Shown: positions 48,376 through 57,417, counted from the first letter of the stretch. The stretch: 64,000 bases of DNA from an uncultured Eggerthellaceae bacterium (GCA_958452575.1 CAUDUM010000002.1:186001-250000), one strand, 5' to 3'. The notes: generated by a model not told the origin, from the letters alone. Program-made: numbers and translations.

Positions 48376-49167
48376 CTAGCGCGCGCCTTCCTTCTCAAGC
48401 GCGTGAAGCGCCGCACCCAAAGCGCCGATGAGCTGGGAATCCTCATTGGTCTGGATGTCTTGCCCGAGCTTGTCGGCCAAACGCTCGCGCAGGCGCTTGT
48501 TAAGCGCCACGCCGCCGGTCATCACGACCGGGGCCTTGACGCCGAGCCGACGCGCCAAGCCGGCGGTGCGCTCCACCACCGAGGTGTGGATGCCCGCCAC
48601 GATGTCGGGGATGGGAAGCCCCTCCGAAAGCTTGGAGATCACCTCGGACTCGGCGAACACCGTGCAGGTGGACGAGATGGTCGCCACCTTCTCGGACTGC
48701 TCGTCATAGCCGGACAGGTCGGACACCTTGCAGCCGAAGATCGACGCCATCACGTCGAGGAAGCGCCCCGTTCCGGCGGCGCATTTGTCGTTCATCGCGA
48801 AGTTTTCAAGATCGCCCGACGCCGAGATCGAGAGCACCTTGGCATCCTGGCCGCCGATGTCGATCACCGTGCGCACGCCCGAGAACAGCTTGGCCGCGCC
48901 TTTGGCATGGCAGGACAGCTCGGACATCTGGCCGTCGGTCCACTCCATGAGGTTGCGGCCGTATCCCGTCGCGCACGATGCGGCGATGTCATCCATCGTC
49001 ACGCCGGCGTCGGCGAGCGCCGCATCGACGGCGTTCTGGGGACCGGCGGTTCCCGCGCCGGAGTCCGCCAGGCCGCGACCGACGATCGCGCCGTCCGCGT
49101 CGATGATCACGCACTTTGACGCGGTGGATCCCACGTCGATTCCCAAATAGAACGGTCCTTCGGCCAT
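48376..49167 (-). CDS. BadF/BadG/HgdC-type ATPase, 2-hydroxyacyl-CoA dehydratase or benzoyl-CoA reductase activator
   Basis: A 263-residue ASKHA-fold ATPase: GIDVGSTASKCVIID (about 9-23), IDIGGQDAKV and MTGGVALNKRLRERL. The cluster cysteines are in NDKCAAGTGRFLDVMA and STCTVFAESEVIS, so a 4Fe-4S cluster shared by a homodimer is likely. Such proteins inject an electron, driven by ATP, into a dehydratase or aryl-CoA reductase. No HgdA/HgdB- or BcrBC-like subunits are in the window, so its partner is missing here. Confidence 0.92.
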   Translation of the reverse strand: MAEGPFYLGIDVGSTASKCVIIDADGAIVGRGLADSGAGTAGPQNAVDAALADAGVTMDDIAASCATGYGRNLMEWTDGQMSELSCHAKGAAKLFSGVRTVIDIGGQDAKVLSISASGDLENFAMNDKCAAGTGRFLDVMASIFGCKVSDLSGYDEQSEKVATISSTCTVFAESEVISKLSEGLPIPDIVAGIHTSVVERTAGLARRLGVKAPVVMTGGVALNKRLRERLADKLGQDIQTNEDSQLIGALGAALHALEKEGAR

Positions 49168-49259
49168 TGCCCTGCTCCTATCCTCCCCATAAGACCGAAA
49201 GCCCGAAGGGCAAGCGCTTCGGGCTTTCGCAAAAAGGCTGATCGCCGTGTTCGCTTGCT

Positions 49260-50417
49260 CTACTGGCGAGCGTACTGCTTGGCGAGCTGACGACCGGCGA
49301 TGTAGACCATGATCTCATCGGTGCCGCCGGCGATCTGGTTGCCGCGCAGGTCCTGCCAGATGCGGCCGACGCGGGTCTCGGTGGTGTAGCCCAGGCCGCC
49401 GTAGATCTGCAGAGCCTCGGAGGCCACGTCGACGCAAGCGCGGGCGCCGAAGCGCTTCAGCAGCGCGGAGTCGATGCGCACGGATTGGCCGTTGTCCATC
49501 TTCCACAGCGTCTTGTACAGCATGTTGCGGGTGTTCTGCAGGTTGGTCTCCATCTCGGTCAGCTTCTCCTGGATGAGCTGACGGGTGGCCAGCGGCTTGC
49601 CCATGGTGACGCGCTCGTTGACGTAGGCGGCAGCGTCGTCCATGGCGGCCTGTGCGCAGCCCAGCGTCTGGGCGATGATCAGGCAGCGCTCCATCTCGTA
49701 GTTCTTCATCAGGTTGAAGAAGCCGGCGCCGTACTCGCCCACGCGCATGTCCTCGGTCAGCACGACGTCATCGAAGTACATCTCGCAGAACGGGATGATC
49801 TGCTGGCCCAGCTTGTGCAGCGGAGCGGTGGACACGCCGTCCAGCTCGCGGGGCACCAGCCACATCGTCATGTCGCGGTTCTTGGGATCGGGATCCTCGT
49901 TCTTGGCGATGACCAGGACGTACGGGAACACCTCGCCCTGGGTGACCCAGGTCTTCTGGCCGTTGAGGATGTAGGTGCCATCGGCCTGCTTCCTGGTGAC
50001 GGAGGTCATGGAAGCGTTGTCGGAACCCGCGCCGGGCTCGGAGAAGCCCAAGGAGAAGATCGGCTTGCCGGTCTCCATGTAGGCGTTCATGGCCATCTCG
50101 ACCTGCTCGGGAGAGCCGAAGTCGATCAGGTCGCGCATGGCAAGCGTGTTGTTGAGGAACGGGGTCAGGCAGCCGCAGTGATGCGCGAACTCCTCGGTGA
50201 GCAGGCCCAGCGTCACGCGGTCGCAGGGAACGCCGCCCTGCTCCTCGGGGATGCCCATCAGGCCGAAACCGGACTCCAGATACGCCTGGACCAGCTCGTC
50301 GGTGACGCCGCCGGCGGCGTACATGTCCTTGACCTTCTGCTCGTCGAAGTAGCGCTCGCAGAACTCCTTGATGCTGTCAACAAGCAGCTCCTGCTCGTCG
50401 GTCAGATTGAAATCCAT
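49260..50417 (-). CDS. Acyl-CoA dehydrogenase family protein, CaiA-like (2)
   Basis: A 385-residue acyl-CoA dehydrogenase homologue, MDFNLTDEQELLVDSIKEFCERYF start, SLGFSEPGAGSDNASMTSVT, GQKTWVTQGEVFPYVLVIA and C-terminal SEALQIYGGLGYTTETRVGRIWQDLRGNQIAGGTDEIM. The EGT catalytic Glu position is Gly (GGT), so ordinary dehydrogenation is unlikely and a crotonobetainyl-CoA-reductase-like role is favoured. It is about 35-40% like the first copy by eye. The ATG at 50417 has GGAAAGGAAGC upstream. Confidence 0.92.
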   Translation of the reverse strand: MDFNLTDEQELLVDSIKEFCERYFDEQKVKDMYAAGGVTDELVQAYLESGFGLMGIPEEQGGVPCDRVTLGLLTEEFAHHCGCLTPFLNNTLAMRDLIDFGSPEQVEMAMNAYMETGKPIFSLGFSEPGAGSDNASMTSVTRKQADGTYILNGQKTWVTQGEVFPYVLVIAKNEDPDPKNRDMTMWLVPRELDGVSTAPLHKLGQQIIPFCEMYFDDVVLTEDMRVGEYGAGFFNLMKNYEMERCLIIAQTLGCAQAAMDDAAAYVNERVTMGKPLATRQLIQEKLTEMETNLQNTRNMLYKTLWKMDNGQSVRIDSALLKRFGARACVDVASEALQIYGGLGYTTETRVGRIWQDLRGNQIAGGTDEIMVYIAGRQLAKQYARQ

Positions 50418-50715
50418 ACCGCTTCCTTTCCTTGTCCGAAAGCCCCGAGGGGCATCTCATTCGCCGTATACGGTGCCTACCTTATGCGCTAGCTAGTATT
50501 GTGCAGACCATCGCAGCGAAATTCATTGGTCAAAACCCGAAATCGCCCATAGACGACCATATGGGTGGCAATCCGCCCAACCTTTCCCCGTCAAGATGGA
50601 TGCTCCGCCCAACGCAGGCGGGCCGCCGCCCGTTGGCAGCACGGCGGCTGGCCCCTGCAACGCTCCGCCCAACGCAAGCGCTCCGGGACCCCGTCCCGCG
50701 CTACGGAACCCCGCG
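50418..50715. other. Gap between the LarA-like gene and the second acyl-CoA dehydrogenase
   Basis: 298 bp. The left part, 50470-50550, is less GC-rich and holds TTGACC on the minus strand (about 50530), a possible -35. The right part repeats GCTCCGCCCAACGCA twice (near 50603 and 50662) and CGCGCTACGG twice (near 50698). No gene or clear terminator was seen. Confidence 0.45.
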
Positions 50716-52002
50716 CTACGGGAGCAGGTTGCCCTCGCCATCGAACGCAAGCGGCGCGGGGCCGGACACCAGTTCGACGTCGTCTCGGTCCTTGATCTGG
50801 TCGTAGAGCGCAGTGGACACTTGGATGTCGTGCAACTCCATCGTGTTTTTGATGCGCGCGATCTTGGCCTGCGGGTAGTCCAGGCGGTAGCACGAACGCA
50901 GGCACAGCTTGACCGCCTCGAGGTCGGTGTTGGCGTACAGCGGGATGGCACAGGCGCTCGTCACGCCGGTTGTGAGGGTGTTGGCCCAGGTGACCTCCCA
51001 ATCGACGTCGTTGAGCACGCGGCGCGTGGTGCAGTCCGCCATCGCAAGCCCGGCGGCGTTGTGGTGCGATTCGGGCGTGAGCCCCAGCACCACCATCTTC
51101 TTCACGTCGAGCACGTCGTCGCAGGAATGCGTGATGGAGCGGCCCGTGACGTTGGGGTCGTGCCCGTTGCCGCTGAAATTCTTGCCGATCTGCTCCACGA
51201 TCAAAAGGTCGCAGCTTTCGAACTTGAACTTGGCCAGGCGGTCCTTGGCCAGCTCCAGTAGACGGCGGTCGGTCTCCATCATGTCGTCGGGCGTGCACGC
51301 CTCGATGCAGCAGATGTCGTCGTAGGCGTTTTGCACCACGCCCACGCCGAACGCGACGGGGCACTTTTGCAGGAACAGCTCGGCCGCACGCGGCACCATG
51401 TCGGTGAACGTGTGGAAGCCGAACGAATGCAGCGAGGCGGCACCTTTGTGCTTGGCGATGCCGATCGCCATCATTTTGGCCAGGCCGCTTTCGTGCGGCC
51501 CGCGAAAGTCGGTGTGGGGCTTGACCTTGTTGAAGATCACGATGCCATCGGATTCGAAGGCGGCCTTGTCGCACCACAGCGGCTCGCCATCCAGATCGCC
51601 GAACGACACCACGTCCATGCAGGAGACGATGGGCATGCCGCACGCCTCCTCGGTGACGCCGTAGCCCTCGATCATCTCCACCTGGCCTTCGGCGGTGGCG
51701 CCTCCGTGGCTGCCCATCGCCGGCACGATGAAGGGGCTCGCGCCCCAGCTCTTGAGCGCCTCGCCGATGACGCGCACCATCTCAGGCAGGTGCGGAATGC
51801 CGCGGCTGCCCACGGTGATGGCGATGCGCTTGCCCTCGTAGGATCCGTGATCGGGCAGCGCTTCCAGCTGTTCGCGCAGCGCGCCCTCCACGTCGTCGAT
51901 CTTGGAGGCGTCGTAGCGCTGGCGGATGGTCACCATCTGCGGCAGCTCGACCTCGTCGATCCCCTGAACCGGCACATGGACCTCGGGAAACTGGATGAAC
52001 AT
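50716..52002 (-). CDS. LarA-like (DUF2088) protein
   Basis: A 428-residue protein of the lactate-racemase LarA superfamily. IAITVGSRGIPHLPEMVRVI, PAMGSHGGATAEGQ and the His-rich PHTDFRGPHESGLAKMMAIG match its N-terminal domain, where LarA binds the nickel-pincer cofactor and lactate; SHGG and KxHTDFRG are the likely ligand loops. Many DUF2088 proteins act on other 2-hydroxy acids. With a CoA ligase and an HgdC-type activase downstream it could epimerise a 2-hydroxy acid before dehydration; that is inference. No larB, larC or larE is nearby. Confidence 0.85.
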   Translation of the reverse strand: MFIQFPEVHVPVQGIDEVELPQMVTIRQRYDASKIDDVEGALREQLEALPDHGSYEGKRIAITVGSRGIPHLPEMVRVIGEALKSWGASPFIVPAMGSHGGATAEGQVEMIEGYGVTEEACGMPIVSCMDVVSFGDLDGEPLWCDKAAFESDGIVIFNKVKPHTDFRGPHESGLAKMMAIGIAKHKGAASLHSFGFHTFTDMVPRAAELFLQKCPVAFGVGVVQNAYDDICCIEACTPDDMMETDRRLLELAKDRLAKFKFESCDLLIVEQIGKNFSGNGHDPNVTGRSITHSCDDVLDVKKMVVLGLTPESHHNAAGLAMADCTTRRVLNDVDWEVTWANTLTTGVTSACAIPLYANTDLEAVKLCLRSCYRLDYPQAKIARIKNTMELHDIQVSTALYDQIKDRDDVELVSGPAPLAFDGEGNLLP

Positions 52003-52028
52003 GGGCGATCCCCTCCTCGCCTCGAAAC

Positions 52029-52068
52029 AAAAACGTCCCCGCCATTGTAGAACAGCGGGGACGTTTTT
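52029..52068. terminator. Strong intrinsic terminator after the MscS-like gene
   Basis: AAAAACGTCCCCGC (52029-52042) pairs perfectly with GCGGGGACGTTTTT (52055-52068) around a 12-base loop. It separates the MscS/binding-protein unit from the LarA-like gene. Confidence 0.92.
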
Positions 52069-52115
52069 GGTTCGATGCAGGACGGTCGTTTGGCCTGCCG
52101 ATGGGGCGCCCTGCC

Positions 52116-55100
52116 TTAGCGGCGGCCCTCCTCGTCGTCGAAGTCCTCCTCGTTGCCGAGGCTTCGGCCGGCGACGGCGGCTTTCTGCTCCTCGTTGAAG
52201 CGGTCGGCGCGCAGCTGCTCGGCGAGGGTCGCCTTTTTGTACACGATGGGCTGGTGCACGACGACCTGCGGGTACGGAATGTTGATCTGATGCTCGTCGA
52301 AGATCAGCTTCATCTCGCGGCGCAGGTCGCGCTCAAGCTGCCCGCGCGCGGTCTCGGCGCACTGGACCACGATGCGCAGCGTGACGCTGTTGTCGTTGAG
52401 CGCCACCACGCCCTTGTAGAACGGACCGTCTTCAATGGCGGGGAAGCGGCGGCGGATGTTGGGGAACTCCTGTTCCAGCACCGACTCGACGCGCTCGAGC
52501 GACTCGCCGTACTCGATGTCCATGTCGCAGGAGGCGTACGAGCTTTCCTTGGTCATGTTGACGACGTTGCTCACCTCGCTGTTGCGCAGGATGATGATGT
52601 TGCCCGAACCGTCGTTGATCTTGGTCGTGCGCACGCCGATGTCGATAACGGTGCCGCTCTTGCCGCCGACCTGAATGATGTCTCCGACGCGGAACTCGCC
52701 CTCGAAAATGATGAACAGGCCGGAAAGGATGTCGCTTACCAGCTCCTTGGCGCCGAAGGACACCGCAATGGACAGGATGCCGGCGGAAGCCAGCAGCGTG
52801 GTGGTGTCGATGCCGATCACCATCAGGCAGTAGTACACCATGCCGATGATGGAAGCGTACTTGATGAAGCTCGACAGCAGGCGGCACATGGTCTCGCCGC
52901 GGCTGCCGAACACGCCCGCCAACAGCTTGAGCAGCTGCTGGATGATCATCGTGACGGTCATCACGACGCAGGCGATCATGATGCACATCGTGACGGCGAA
53001 GACGTTCAGGCCGTAGACCCAGTCGCCGCCCAGGACGTAGGAGAACACCGAGTCGGGCGGGAACACCTGGTCTTTGAAGACGACCGCCAGGCACACCGCG
53101 ATGGCAAAGATGCCCATGAGCACCTTCATGACGGTCAGCACGCGCTGCTCGGCGGATTTTTCGCCCCAATCGAGCGAGGTATACAGCCAGCGGCTGGCGG
53201 CGGACTCGGTCTTGACCACGCGGCCGTCGGGCATCAGGGAGTCGAACATGCGCGAGTCGGGGTTGCCGTCGTCATCCTGCGGCCAGCGGGCAGGCTGCGC
53301 GTCGGCGTCGCCCGCGCCCTCTCCCCTGCGGCGAACCTCGAACGTCACCAGCACGAAGATGACGATCTGGCACACCAGGCCGCTCACCGCGGTGGCGACG
53401 GTCAAAGGCACGCGCTCGGTCATGAGCTCGGATTCGGGCTGCGCGACGTACACGTAGTAGTCGCCGCTCTCGAACGAGGTCGCGTAGTAGGTCTGGCCGT
53501 CGACCTTGATGAAGTCGCTGTAGCCGTCCTTCAGCTGGGCGTCGGTCAGGCCGTACGCCCGGGCATCGCGGCCCACCAGCTCAGATTGCGGGTAGTAGGC
53601 AAACGTGCCGTCGGCTTTGCTGACCGCAAACGCAAAGCCGTTCTGGCCCACCTTCACGCCATCCAGGATGTTGTCGATCTGCACGGTCGACAGCAGCGTC
53701 TCAAGGCGCGAGGAGCGGATGCCCAGCTGCACGAACCCGTCGGCATCGCCCTGGGAGTCGCGCAGGGTCACGCCGATGTACTGGCGCAGCTCGCCGGAGA
53801 TCTCGTCGGGCTGAGGATCCTGGATCAGGCTGTCGACGCCCTGCAGCAGCTTGCGGAACTCGTAGCTTTGGTCGGCGGGGTCCTCGCTCAGCTGGAAGTT
53901 GCTGTACGGCGAGTTGGTGACGGTCATCGTGCCGTTGCGGTCGAAGACGTAGAGGTACTCGACCTGCAGCGTGTCGGCAAGCTCTTGCAGCGACGCCTTG
54001 TTCTTGAGCTCGGGATTGCGATCGAGCGCGTAGGCGGCTACCTGCGCCTTGCTCAGGTAGCGCTCGTTGTACTGGTCGGTCAGCGCCGCCGCCTGATCGT
54101 TGGTGCGCGAGATGGTCGCCTCGATGTCGGAGGCGCGCTCGTTGCTGCTCACCGACTCGGCGGACAGCGAGAACAGCGTCTGCATGTAGAACGTCACCAC
54201 CAGCACGGCAAGGAATCCCACGAACGACAGCACGATCGCCTTTTTGCCGATGGCCTTGTTGAAGCGCAGGCTGCCCAGGTCGACGTAGTTGTCGGGGTTG
54301 TACCCGCGCTTTTCATCCTCGCGGTTGACGAAGATGCCGTACAGGGCAACGATCATCGCCACGGAGAAGAAGATGAACAGGACCACGCCCACCGTCAGGT
54401 TGCGGGACGCGGTCATCTCGCTTTCGGGGACGGCAGAGATGTAGTAGGTGCCGTCGATCTCGGACACGCCGCAGAACAGGCGCTCGCCCTCAAACGTCAT
54501 CCAAGAGAAGTTGCCGTCCTCAAGATCCGCCACGTCGATGCCGGCGTCAAGCGCGTCGATGCCGACGTAGGCGGCATTGGGGTGATAGGACACCAGGTAG
54601 TCGCGGGCCGAGACGGAGAACACGTATCCGCTCTGACCGACGCTCACCCCGCTCAGCACCGCCCCGACCGACGCGGTGCTGTCTATCAGCTCGACGAGCT
54701 CGGCGGGATCCTGCTCGATGACCGCCATCGTGTCGGCGTCGATGGCGGCTGCATAGTATCGAAGCGTCTCGCCGCTTTCGGCAAAGTCGACCTCGACGGC
54801 GGCGGAGGGCGCGCCGGTGTCGAACGTCGTGCGCAGCTGGTTGAAGCGCGCGTAGGCAAAATCGGCAGGGGTGTCCTGCGCTTGGGCAACGACCTCGCCC
54901 GCGCGGGTGACGACCATCACGTTGTTGACGCCCAGCAGCTCCTTGTACTCGACCATCTTGGCGTCGGTTGGCTCATAGCCGGTGTCGTTGTTCGCCATGA
55001 ACGCGACGCTTTGTGCCTTGGACTGGTAGATCTCGTCGAAGGTCTGGGTGTTTTGCTCGGCTTCCTGCTGCGCGGACTCCAAAAGCCCGGGCAGGTCGTC

Positions 55101-55241
55101 CATCTCGTGCTGGATGTCGGCAGAGTAGTTCGACAACGAGATGTCGTCTTGCATCGAGGAGACGATAAAGCCCATGACGACGACGCTCAAAGCGACGAAT
55201 GCCGCCAGGATAGCTGCCTTGATCTTGAGTTTCTTAGACAC
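52116..55241 (-). CDS. MscS-family channel with two Cache-like extracellular sensor regions
   Basis: A 1041-residue membrane protein. Helix 1 (about 9-30) leads to an extracellular region (about 31-290) with Cache-like patterns (GQSGYVFSVSARDYLVSYHP), helix 2 (about 292-314), helix 3 (about 345-367), a second extracellular region (about 370-610) with VGQNGFAFAVSKADGTFAYYP, more helices, and an MscS core from about 780: VSFGAKELVSDILSGLFIIFEGEFRVGDIIQV (about 833) and beta-domain KINDGSGNIIILRNSEVSNVVNM. Ordinary MscS is about 290 residues. Cache sensors normally occur in chemoreceptors and kinases, so a ligand-controlled channel is suggested. It starts 9 bp after the binding-protein stop. Confidence 0.85.
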   Translation of the reverse strand: MSKKLKIKAAILAAFVALSVVVMGFIVSSMQDDISLSNYSADIQHEMDDLPGLLESAQQEAEQNTQTFDEIYQSKAQSVAFMANNDTGYEPTDAKMVEYKELLGVNNVMVVTRAGEVVAQAQDTPADFAYARFNQLRTTFDTGAPSAAVEVDFAESGETLRYYAAAIDADTMAVIEQDPAELVELIDSTASVGAVLSGVSVGQSGYVFSVSARDYLVSYHPNAAYVGIDALDAGIDVADLEDGNFSWMTFEGERLFCGVSEIDGTYYISAVPESEMTASRNLTVGVVLFIFFSVAMIVALYGIFVNREDEKRGYNPDNYVDLGSLRFNKAIGKKAIVLSFVGFLAVLVVTFYMQTLFSLSAESVSSNERASDIEATISRTNDQAAALTDQYNERYLSKAQVAAYALDRNPELKNKASLQELADTLQVEYLYVFDRNGTMTVTNSPYSNFQLSEDPADQSYEFRKLLQGVDSLIQDPQPDEISGELRQYIGVTLRDSQGDADGFVQLGIRSSRLETLLSTVQIDNILDGVKVGQNGFAFAVSKADGTFAYYPQSELVGRDARAYGLTDAQLKDGYSDFIKVDGQTYYATSFESGDYYVYVAQPESELMTERVPLTVATAVSGLVCQIVIFVLVTFEVRRRGEGAGDADAQPARWPQDDDGNPDSRMFDSLMPDGRVVKTESAASRWLYTSLDWGEKSAEQRVLTVMKVLMGIFAIAVCLAVVFKDQVFPPDSVFSYVLGGDWVYGLNVFAVTMCIMIACVVMTVTMIIQQLLKLLAGVFGSRGETMCRLLSSFIKYASIIGMVYYCLMVIGIDTTTLLASAGILSIAVSFGAKELVSDILSGLFIIFEGEFRVGDIIQVGGKSGTVIDIGVRTTKINDGSGNIIILRNSEVSNVVNMTKESSYASCDMDIEYGESLERVESVLEQEFPNIRRRFPAIEDGPFYKGVVALNDNSVTLRIVVQCAETARGQLERDLRREMKLIFDEHQINIPYPQVVVHQPIVYKKATLAEQLRADRFNEEQKAAVAGRSLGNEEDFDDEEGRR

Positions 55242-55250
55242 AACCGCCTC

Positions 55251-56072
55251 CTAGTTCCACTTCTCGATAAGCGCGGCGATCGTGCCGTCGTCCAGCATCG
55301 CCTGGACGGCCTCCGCGATGCGCGGGCTCAGATCCGAGTCCTTCTGCGTGGCGACGCCGTAAAGCTGGTCGGAGATGTTGACGTCCAGCAGGCTGCGATC
55401 GTCGTCGATGTAGGTGCCGGCTATGCTGCCGTCCATCACGGCGGCGTCGACCTCCCCTTCTTCGAGGGCCTGCGACAAGTCGGCGTACGAGGGGTACTTC
55501 TTCACGTAGACGCCCTCGTACTGGGTGCCCTCGTCGGTGTTGGAGATGATGTTGTCTCCGATGATGCCCATCTCGTTGAGCTTGATCGCCAGCAAAGGAC
55601 CGGCGTTGGAGCCCGACATGATGCCGAACGTGCCGCCCTCAAGCTGCGTCACATCGGTGATGAGCGAGCTGTTCTCCACCATGATCGAAGTGGCGTCGGT
55701 GTAGTAAGCGGGCGAGAAGTCGAAGTTCTCCAAGCGGGAATCCGCGATAGAGTAGCACGCGACCAGGCAGTCCACCTCGCCGGAGAGCAGCTTGTCTTTG
55801 CGATCGTCGGGCGTGACGGTGGAAAACTCGACATCCGCATAGCCCAGGCGCGATGCCAGCTCCTGCGCAATGTCGACCTCCAGACCGTAGTATTTGCCCG
55901 TCTGCTCGTTGAGCAGGCTGAAGTTGACGATGTCGCTGCGCACGCCCACTTTGAGCGTCCCGCTTCCCTGCGTCGCACCGGTCTCGCCGCATCCTGCCAT
56001 GCCCAGCGCGACGGCGGCCGCCAGCGCGACGGCGGCTATCGCGCCGAACGCGCGCTTTGCACTTGAAGCCAT
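55251..56072 (-). CDS. Family 3 solute-binding lipoprotein (amino-acid type)
   Basis: A 273-residue protein. The signal peptide MASSAKRAFGAIAAVALAAAVALGMAGC ends in a lipobox. The rest is a periplasmic-type binding protein of the family 3 class: TLKVGVRSDIVNFSLLNEQTGKYYGLEVDIAQELASRLGY, VDCLVACYSIADSRLENFDFSPAYYTDATSIMV, ALEEGEVDAAVMDGSIAGTYI. No ABC permease or ATPase is nearby; instead the next gene is the Cache-MscS channel. The start at 56072 has GGGAGAGG upstream; an earlier ATG at 56153 would bury the signal peptide. Confidence 0.9.
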   Translation of the reverse strand: MASSAKRAFGAIAAVALAAAVALGMAGCGETGATQGSGTLKVGVRSDIVNFSLLNEQTGKYYGLEVDIAQELASRLGYADVEFSTVTPDDRKDKLLSGEVDCLVACYSIADSRLENFDFSPAYYTDATSIMVENSSLITDVTQLEGGTFGIMSGSNAGPLLAIKLNEMGIIGDNIISNTDEGTQYEGVYVKKYPSYADLSQALEEGEVDAAVMDGSIAGTYIDDDRSLLDVNISDQLYGVATQKDSDLSPRIAEAVQAMLDDGTIAALIEKWN

Positions 56073-56520
56073 ACCTCTCCCATCTGCCGGCGTCGCCCGC
56101 AAAACCAAGCGCATCGCCTCGTACCATGAAAAACGCCCGAGTAAGGCAGCCAACCATTATTACGGAGCCTTCTTCGAGATTGTTGAGTATCAATTAATAT
56201 TTGAAACGCATTTTGCCGACCCGCAGCGAGGAGGTTCCGCCGCAGGGGGACCGACGGTTCGCCCGCCCGGGCACCGCTCGCCGCCATTAACGCTTATCAG
56301 GCTCGATGCAAAAAACCATTCCGCCTCGCCCGTCCCGGCAGCGACGACGGCGAAAGCGGGCGTGCAGGGCGGCGCCCGCGCTGCGGATCCCCCGGGGAGC
56401 CAAGGGGGCAATTCTCCTCGCCTATAATACGTGCGTTGGGCTGGGTTATTTCAAACAGCGGATATCGTTCACCATCGCCTGTCCCAAGTGGCGACGGCGC
56501 GACACTTGCGAGGTGGGCTC
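56073..56520. other. Divergent regulatory region between the binding protein and LysR genes
   Basis: 448 bp without a gene. An AT-rich segment at about 56150-56215, with TCAATTAATATTTGA, probably holds the minus-strand promoter of the binding-protein/MscS unit. TATAAT at 56424-56429 is a plus-strand -10 for the LysR gene. The middle is GC-rich and unremarkable. Confidence 0.55.
56424..56429 (+). promoter_or_regulatory. -10 element TATAAT for the LysR gene
   Basis: TATAAT in CGCCTATAATACG, about 90 bp before the start codon at 56521. The -35 is not obvious. Confidence 0.5.
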
Positions 56521-57417
56521 ATGAACATCGGACAGATCAGGTACTTTGTTTCCGTGTATCAGGCGGGATCGTTCTCCCAAGCGGCAAAGTCCCAGTTCAT
56601 AACCGTTCAGGCGGTATCGAAGTCCATCGCCGACCTTGAGCACGAGATCGGGCACGAGCTGTTCGAACGCAGAAGCCGCGGCGTCGAGCCCACGGCATAC
56701 GGCGCCGTCTTTTACCAGAAAGCCGTCAACGCGCTCGCCAGCTTCGACGAGCTTCAGACGTTCGCCCTCGGGCAGACGGGCGATCAGGCATCCTCGAGCC
56801 TGACGCTTGGCCTGTGCGCTCCGCGGTTCAAAAACAGCGCGCACGTGTGCGCGTCGGTCGGCTCCCTGATCGGAAACCTTGTCAACGCGCCCGTCGAGGT
56901 TCGCCTGACTTCCGGATACGAAGGGCTTGCGCAGCTGCGCAAGGGGGACGTCGATGCATTGATCACGATCGGCTCGCTTGACACGCTCCACACTGACTGC
57001 GTCCCCGTGCTCAGCACGCCCACGGCGGTGAGCATGGTGGGCACGCACCCCCTCGCCTCGCAGAGCTCTGTATCGCTCGAGCAGCTTGCCGACTACCCGG
57101 TCATCGTCGATTCCGACCTCGACTTCTTCAACGAGTCGATCCTCGCCACCTACGTGCGTCGTGGCTTGACGTCGGAGCGCTACCGCCCCCGTTCGCAGGA
57201 GGACATGTTGGCGCACTTTCAGGAACGGCAGGGCTATGCGTTCAGCGTGGCACAGGCGGCCCTTGCCGACGATCGCTTTGGAAGTGTCATCGTTCCCATC
57301 GACCCGAAGGACGCCGTCGAGGTGCCGATCTGCCTGATCACCGCCAAGAGCCGGAAAACGCCCCTGTACCTTAAGGCTGAAGCGGCGCTGCTCGGAAAGC
57401 AGCAGATCAGCCTGTAG
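56521..57417 (+). CDS. LysR-family transcriptional regulator (1)
   Basis: A 298-residue regulator. The N-terminal helix-turn-helix is IGQIRYFVSVYQAGSFSQAAKSQFITVQAVSKSIADLEHEIGHELFERRSRGVEPTAYG, followed by a linker helix and a LysR effector domain (LTLGLCAP, ... GDVDALITIGS). The ATG at 56521 follows GAGGTGGG. It is divergent from the binding-protein/MscS unit, so it may control it; LysR proteins often regulate the divergent neighbour. Effector unknown. Confidence 0.92.
   Translation: MNIGQIRYFVSVYQAGSFSQAAKSQFITVQAVSKSIADLEHEIGHELFERRSRGVEPTAYGAVFYQKAVNALASFDELQTFALGQTGDQASSSLTLGLCAPRFKNSAHVCASVGSLIGNLVNAPVEVRLTSGYEGLAQLRKGDVDALITIGSLDTLHTDCVPVLSTPTAVSMVGTHPLASQSSVSLEQLADYPVIVDSDLDFFNESILATYVRRGLTSERYRPRSQEDMLAHFQERQGYAFSVAQAALADDRFGSVIVPIDPKDAVEVPICLITAKSRKTPLYLKAEAALLGKQQISL

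Noticed and set aside
52101..56066. A 1321-residue plus-strand frame opposite the MscS and binding-protein genes
   Set aside because: It is an antisense artefact of GC-rich codon usage; the minus-strand proteins have clear domains and ribosome sites.
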